Below are positions 60,626 through 64,000 of a stretch of DNA of 64,000 bases, piece after piece. Made by a program: the position numbers and the translations under genes. How positions within the stretch are numbered: the first letter of the stretch is position 1; each line of letters opens with the position of its first letter. Below the pieces are notes generated by a model. The model did not search any database. It saw only the letters and a program-made list of their open reading frames with translations, and was not told the origin of the DNA. Source of the stretch: Haloferax namakaokahaiae (GTDB lineage Archaea > Halobacteriota > Halobacteria > Halobacteriales > Haloferacaceae); NCBI RefSeq assembly GCF_042663225.1, contig NZ_JBHTAA010000005.1, positions 1,426,001-1,490,000 of the forward strand. The letters are read 5' to 3'.

Positions 60626-61441
60626 TCACTCGGTCTCACGACGCGTCACGAACCGCCGCGCGAGGACGAGACACAGCACCCCGAGTGCCACGCCCGCGAC
60701 GACATCCGAGACCCAGTGGATGCCGAGATACATCGTCGCGGCGGTGATGCTGACCGCGAGAACCGCGGCGGTGACCGCCCACGCCGGATACTGCTCGCGG
60801 GTCAAGTACGCCAACCCCGCGGCGGTGACAGACAGCGAGGTGTGGAGCGAGGGGAACACGTTCGTGTTCGTGTTCACCGCGCTGGTGAGAATCTGCGACT
60901 GGGGGAAGGTGTTGTACAGCAAGGGTTGGACGAGGTCCGGAATGAGGTTTCGCGGGCCGTACGAGACGAACAGGACGTAGAGCAGAAGCCCCAGCGCGTA
61001 GTTGAGCGTGTAGGCCGCCGCCGTCGTCTGCATCGGTTTGTGGTCTTCGAGCGCGAGATAGACGATGAAGGGGAAGACGAGGAGGAAGACGTAGCCATAG
61101 ATGTAGACGAAGGAAAAGTAGAGCGTGGCCGTCGGCGTCGCTACCGACTGCAAGTCGGCGACGAGCGCGCCTTCGAAGCGGTGGATGACCGGCGTGATGT
61201 TCCACCCGATGAGCCACGAGATTTCGGGGATGACGTCGCGGACGAGTTTGTTGACGACGAGGACGCCGACGAGAATCCCCAGCCACGGCGCTCGCTCGCG
61301 GAGACGACGCGTCGCGTGCCGACGCGCTTCCGCCCGTTTCGTCCCGTCGATGAACACCGCCGTGGCGAGACCGAGTAAGACGAGTTCTCCGAGGAGGACG
61401 TACCCGGCGAGGATGAGGAGCGTCGAGACCATCTGACTCAC
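60626..61441 (-). CDS. PAP2-family membrane protein, AUR1/inositolphosphoryl-ceramide-synthase-like
   Basis: 271 residues from a GTG at 61441 overlapping the upstream gene by four bases. Six or so TM helices with FPSLHTSLSV (PAP2 motif 2 variant) and YLGIHWVSDVVAGVALG (motif 3 with catalytic His). The motif 1 K-x6-RP is absent, as in AUR1-like lipid phosphotransferases that use the active-site His. It is co-translated with the solute-binding protein gene, an unusual pairing. Confidence 0.82.
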   Translation of the reverse strand: MSQMVSTLLILAGYVLLGELVLLGLATAVFIDGTKRAEARRHATRRLRERAPWLGILVGVLVVNKLVRDVIPEISWLIGWNITPVIHRFEGALVADLQSVATPTATLYFSFVYIYGYVFLLVFPFIVYLALEDHKPMQTTAAAYTLNYALGLLLYVLFVSYGPRNLIPDLVQPLLYNTFPQSQILTSAVNTNTNVFPSLHTSLSVTAAGLAYLTREQYPAWAVTAAVLAVSITAATMYLGIHWVSDVVAGVALGVLCLVLARRFVTRRETE

Positions 61442-63369
61442 CCGTACACCAGTTTTCCGCCCTCGGTGTAGCGATAGCCGGCGTCTTTGAATCGCTGACG
61501 GGCGCGTTCGACGTTCAGTTCACCGTTCGACCCGACGAAGGGGAGTTCGGCGTCTTCGCCGTCCCATTCGAGGTCTGAAGGGACGAAGTTCGTCCCGTCG
61601 AGCGGGCTGGTCGCGGGCGTCGCGTAACCCCCGAACACCGACCCGACCAGGTGCTGTTTGTCCAGGAGACTCGCAACGGCGCGTCTGAATCGCGGGTCGC
61701 TGAGCGGGGCGGTTCGCACGTTGAACCCGAGGTGGTAGAACCCAGTCGAGGGGGTGACGTAGAAGTCCAAGTCCTCGGCGCGTCCGATGTCGCGGGCCGT
61801 CTGCGGGGCGAGTGGCGAGGCCGTCGCGTCCGCGCGGTCAAGCGTGAGTAACTCCACGCACGCGGCGCTGGAGGGGACGTAATCGAACCGCACGCGGTCG
61901 AAGGTGAACGCGTTGAGGAAGGGTTCGAAGGGCCCGTCTTCGTCCTCGCGTGCGAGGAAGTGGTCTTCGAACGGCGTGAACGAGAGGAACGTATCGACCG
62001 TCGCGTCGGCGAAGGCGAACGGGCCGCTCCCGACGGGGTTCGGGTTCCCCCAGACGAGCGCTTCGGTGACTTGCCGACCCGTGTCGATGCCGGCGACACT
62101 CGCCCGACGCGCCGTCTCCTCCCAGATATGCTCCGGGAGAAGCGGGACCGTGAGCGCGTTGACGGCGACTTCGGGACTCGCGTGGGCGAATTCGAGTTCG
62201 ACCGTCTCGCCGTCGAGCGCGCGAACGCCACTGACGAGCGACGATTCGGCGCGATAGACCGGCGCGGGGACGGGCGTCGAGAACTCCCCGAGCGAGGTGT
62301 CGGCGAGGAACTCGTAGGTGAACACCACGTCCTCGGCGGTCAGCGGTTCGCCGTCGTGCCACGTCTGGCCGGACCGGAGCGTGAGCGTCACGGTCGGCAT
62401 GGTCGAGTCCGCCGTCTCCCACGACCACGATTCGGCCGCCCACGGGAGGAGACTGCCATCGACGCGCTTTGCGAGCGAGTCGTAGACGAGGTCCGTCAGC
62501 GGGATGCCGCCGCGGAACTCGACCGCGAGCGGGTTGCGATTCCGCGTCGGACGGGGGTCAACGATGGTCATCCGCGCGGTGACCATGTCCGAATCAGCGG
62601 TCGGTGTGGTGGTCGCCGTCGCCTCCGGGGCGGACTCGGTATCGGTCGTCTGCGTGGTCGTCGTCGAGGCGTCTGCGGGCGGTTCGCGGTTCGTCTCCGT
62701 CGCTATCGCGTCGCTCTCGCTGATAGCTGGTGGAATCGACGGCGAGGTTGCGAGTTCGGCGGGGGTGAGTTGGAGAAAATCGGTCGTGCTCCCGGTCCAC
62801 TGGGGATTCCATCCGAGGAAGCTGGTCGCGCGTGTCGCGCGAATCTCGTCCGGGAACGCGATGACGGTGAAGGGCTGGTCGCGGGCGACGCGGCGTTGGA
62901 TTGCGGCGAGCGTCTGTTTTCGGTCGCGGCCGGACTGCATCGCCTGCGTTTCGAGCAACTCGTCGAGCGAGAGGTCCGAAACGCCGAACGGGTTCTGCCA
63001 GCCCGGTTCGACGGCGAACTGCGAGTGCAAGAGCAACCGAAGCACGTCCGGGTCGTCGAACGCGGGGAACGTCCCGATATAGAGGTCGAACGACTGGTTC
63101 AACAGGACGTCTCGGTAGAGTTCTTCGAGTTCCATGGGGACCAACGTCGCGTTGATACCGACCTGACGGAGGTTCTCGGTGAGGACGCGAGCGAGACGCG
63201 TCGCTGCCGGGTCCGCATCAGCGGGGAGGGTCTTGACGGACAGTGAAAGCTGTCTCGGCGTCTCGCGGTCGAGGGCAGAGCGTACGCGCCGGACACACCC
63301 GGTGGTCGCGGCGAGCCCTGCGGCGGCGAGGACCGACCGCCGAGACGGCGTGAAGATGGCGTCGGACAT
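61438..63369 (-). CDS. Tat lipoprotein ABC solute-binding protein with circularly permuted lobes
   Basis: 643 residues. The signal has a twin-arginine-like SRRSVLAAAG and lipobox TTGC (Cys25), so it is an exported, lipid-anchored binding protein of the family-5 (peptide/nickel) type. The order is unusual: residues about 40-205 resemble the C-terminal lobe of family-5 proteins (ENLRQVGINATLVPMELEEL, FDLYIGTFPAFDDPDVLRLL, DEIRATRATSFLGW), then a Thr-rich linker (210-258), and residues about 262-643 resemble the N-terminal lobe (LVYDSLAKRVDGSLLPWAAESW, WHDGEPLTAEDVVFTYEFLA, DPRFRRAVASLLDKQHLVG) ending at FKDAGYRYTEGGKLVYG, exactly where the C-lobe normally follows. No permease or ATPase is adjacent. 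The translationally coupled PAP2 gene is the only neighbour. Confidence 0.85.
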   Translation of the reverse strand: MSDAIFTPSRRSVLAAAGLAATTGCVRRVRSALDRETPRQLSLSVKTLPADADPAATRLARVLTENLRQVGINATLVPMELEELYRDVLLNQSFDLYIGTFPAFDDPDVLRLLLHSQFAVEPGWQNPFGVSDLSLDELLETQAMQSGRDRKQTLAAIQRRVARDQPFTVIAFPDEIRATRATSFLGWNPQWTGSTTDFLQLTPAELATSPSIPPAISESDAIATETNREPPADASTTTTQTTDTESAPEATATTTPTADSDMVTARMTIVDPRPTRNRNPLAVEFRGGIPLTDLVYDSLAKRVDGSLLPWAAESWSWETADSTMPTVTLTLRSGQTWHDGEPLTAEDVVFTYEFLADTSLGEFSTPVPAPVYRAESSLVSGVRALDGETVELEFAHASPEVAVNALTVPLLPEHIWEETARRASVAGIDTGRQVTEALVWGNPNPVGSGPFAFADATVDTFLSFTPFEDHFLAREDEDGPFEPFLNAFTFDRVRFDYVPSSAACVELLTLDRADATASPLAPQTARDIGRAEDLDFYVTPSTGFYHLGFNVRTAPLSDPRFRRAVASLLDKQHLVGSVFGGYATPATSPLDGTNFVPSDLEWDGEDAELPFVGSNGELNVERARQRFKDAGYRYTEGGKLVYG

Positions 63370-63478
63370 TGGCTCGCGGAGCGTCTCTCGTACCTACTGT
63401 CACGCGCCCAAGCGTTATCAATCACTGGCTCTCGTCGTGAAAAATAGTCGAATCTCGTGAGTGTCAGCGGAACGAGAA

Positions 63479-64000
63479 TTAACCGTGGTAGCGGTCGATG
63501 ACGCGTTTCGCCGCCGTCGCCTTCTCTTTCCACCCGTAGCCGGCCTCGTAGACGTGGCGTTTCTTCTCGACCAGTTCCTGTGGCGTGGCTTCCTCGAAAC
63601 CGCCGCGGTCCCACGTTCCAGTCTCCCGGAGCCACTGAACGACGTTCTCGCGGGTTTCGGACCACGACAGGCCGACCATCTCGTACCACGCAATCATGGC
63701 GAAGACGGCGTTGTCGTGACAGCCGGGGACGCTTCCCTTCGTGTAGAGGGTGCGCATCGGTTCGCGGGTCGGCTCTGAGACCTCTTCGCGGAACTCTTCG
63801 GCGGTCAGCAGTCGGAGCACGCCCGACTTGGCTTCCGAGATGCGACCGTCGCGTTTGAGCCGCGAGAGCGCGGCGTGGTGAATCGACTCCCACTCGCCGG
63901 GGGCCTCCCGACGAAGCGTCTCTTCGTCGCACGGCCCGCCCGTCAGGACCGAGACGATATCGACGTAGGCGCGTTCGACATCGACCCACGGCACGCCCTC
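63479..64000 (-). CDS. Primase-C-terminus-like protein, 5' end outside window
   Basis: The frame is open to the window edge, so the start is not seen; a GTG at 63994 is possible. The C-terminal 100 residues (GCHDNAVFAMIAWYEMVGLSWSETRENVV, then KKRHVYEAGYGWKEKA) have the helical pattern of PriCT domains that follow primase/helicase cores, and Haloferax carries a protein recalled as primase-associated in this region. The N-terminal part seen is winged-helix-like (LRREAPGEWESIHHAALSRLKRDGRISEAK). Its role in replication is inferred. Confidence 0.5.
   Translation of the reverse strand, partial: EGVPWVDVERAYVDIVSVLTGGPCDEETLRREAPGEWESIHHAALSRLKRDGRISEAKSGVLRLLTAEEFREEVSEPTREPMRTLYTKGSVPGCHDNAVFAMIAWYEMVGLSWSETRENVVQWLRETGTWDRGGFEEATPQELVEKKRHVYEAGYGWKEKATAAKRVIDRYHG

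Noticed and set aside
1..64000. CRISPR arrays, rRNA operons, complete tRNA genes
   Set aside because: No regularly spaced repeats, rRNA landmarks or full cloverleaf sequences were found by eye.

Overview
The window is a continuous stretch of haloarchaeal chromosome, most likely from Haloferax or a close relative. The evidence is consistently high G+C coding sequence, strongly acidic proteins, TATA-like elements about 25-30 bases before start codons (leaderless transcription), archaeal information-processing genes (TFB, MCM, Orc/Cdc6, RFC, PCNA), a 66-residue SAMP2-like ubiquitin-fold modifier, and the haloarchaeal pair of Tat translocases, one of them a double-length TatC. The gene order also agrees with what I remember of the Haloferax volcanii main chromosome between trm1 and pcn1; this was not checked. 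I found no rRNA or complete tRNA gene, no CRISPR array and no intact insertion sequence.

Layout. 1-9.9 kb: a PAP2 phosphatase (cut by the window edge), a BrkB-like membrane protein, Trm1, a small SWIM protein, a beta-propeller protein, PRPP synthetase, uracil-DNA glycosylase, a GYD protein, a HIT hydrolase, a degenerate MinD-like protein and TFB. 9.9-15.2 kb: a leftward six-gene cluster that runs from mcm through four uncharacterised haloarchaeal proteins to a canonical MinD ATPase. 15.2-18 kb: a probable cmi4 gene, then the biotin ECF transporter bioYMN behind a BirA-type operator. 18-30.3 kb: electron-transfer and acyl-CoA metabolism (FadF-like iron-sulfur oxidoreductase, acyl-CoA dehydrogenase, ferredoxin, alcohol dehydrogenase), then alaS and tspO. 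30.4-44.4 kb: a GAF/PAS kinase, rfcA, SAMP2, phosphohexomutase, larB, a 55-residue histone-fold protein, rpiA, an orc gene, mutS5 and larE. 44.4-52.8 kb: a Tat lipoprotein, an orphan MalG-type permease, tatCo and tatCt, an RHH regulator coupled to a queuosine/archaeosine-precursor transporter, and rrmJ. 52.8-54.5 kb: a low-density patch with a cupin gene, gene remnants and a second copy of the first nine codons of rrmJ. 54.5-64 kb: an ester cyclase, an arsR-arsC pair, pcn1, a 7TM histidine kinase, an MFS exporter, a PAP2 protein coupled to a solute-binding protein, and a partial primase-C-terminus-like protein.

How the genes work together. The window is rich in replication and repair: MCM helicase, an Orc/Cdc6 initiator, the RFC small subunit, PCNA, MutS5, UDG and a possible primase-associated protein. 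BioYMN forms a complete biotin importer. LarB and LarE supply two of the three steps of nickel-pincer cofactor synthesis. The FadF-like protein can pass electrons from acyl-CoA dehydrogenase via ETF to menaquinone. ArsR and the ArsC-like phosphatase form an arsenic-response unit.

The most unusual observations are a solute-binding protein whose two lobes are in circularly permuted order (61438-63369), a 1.5-kb patch bounded by two divergent copies of the rrmJ start (52808-54329), and the uncharacterised mcm-to-minD cluster.
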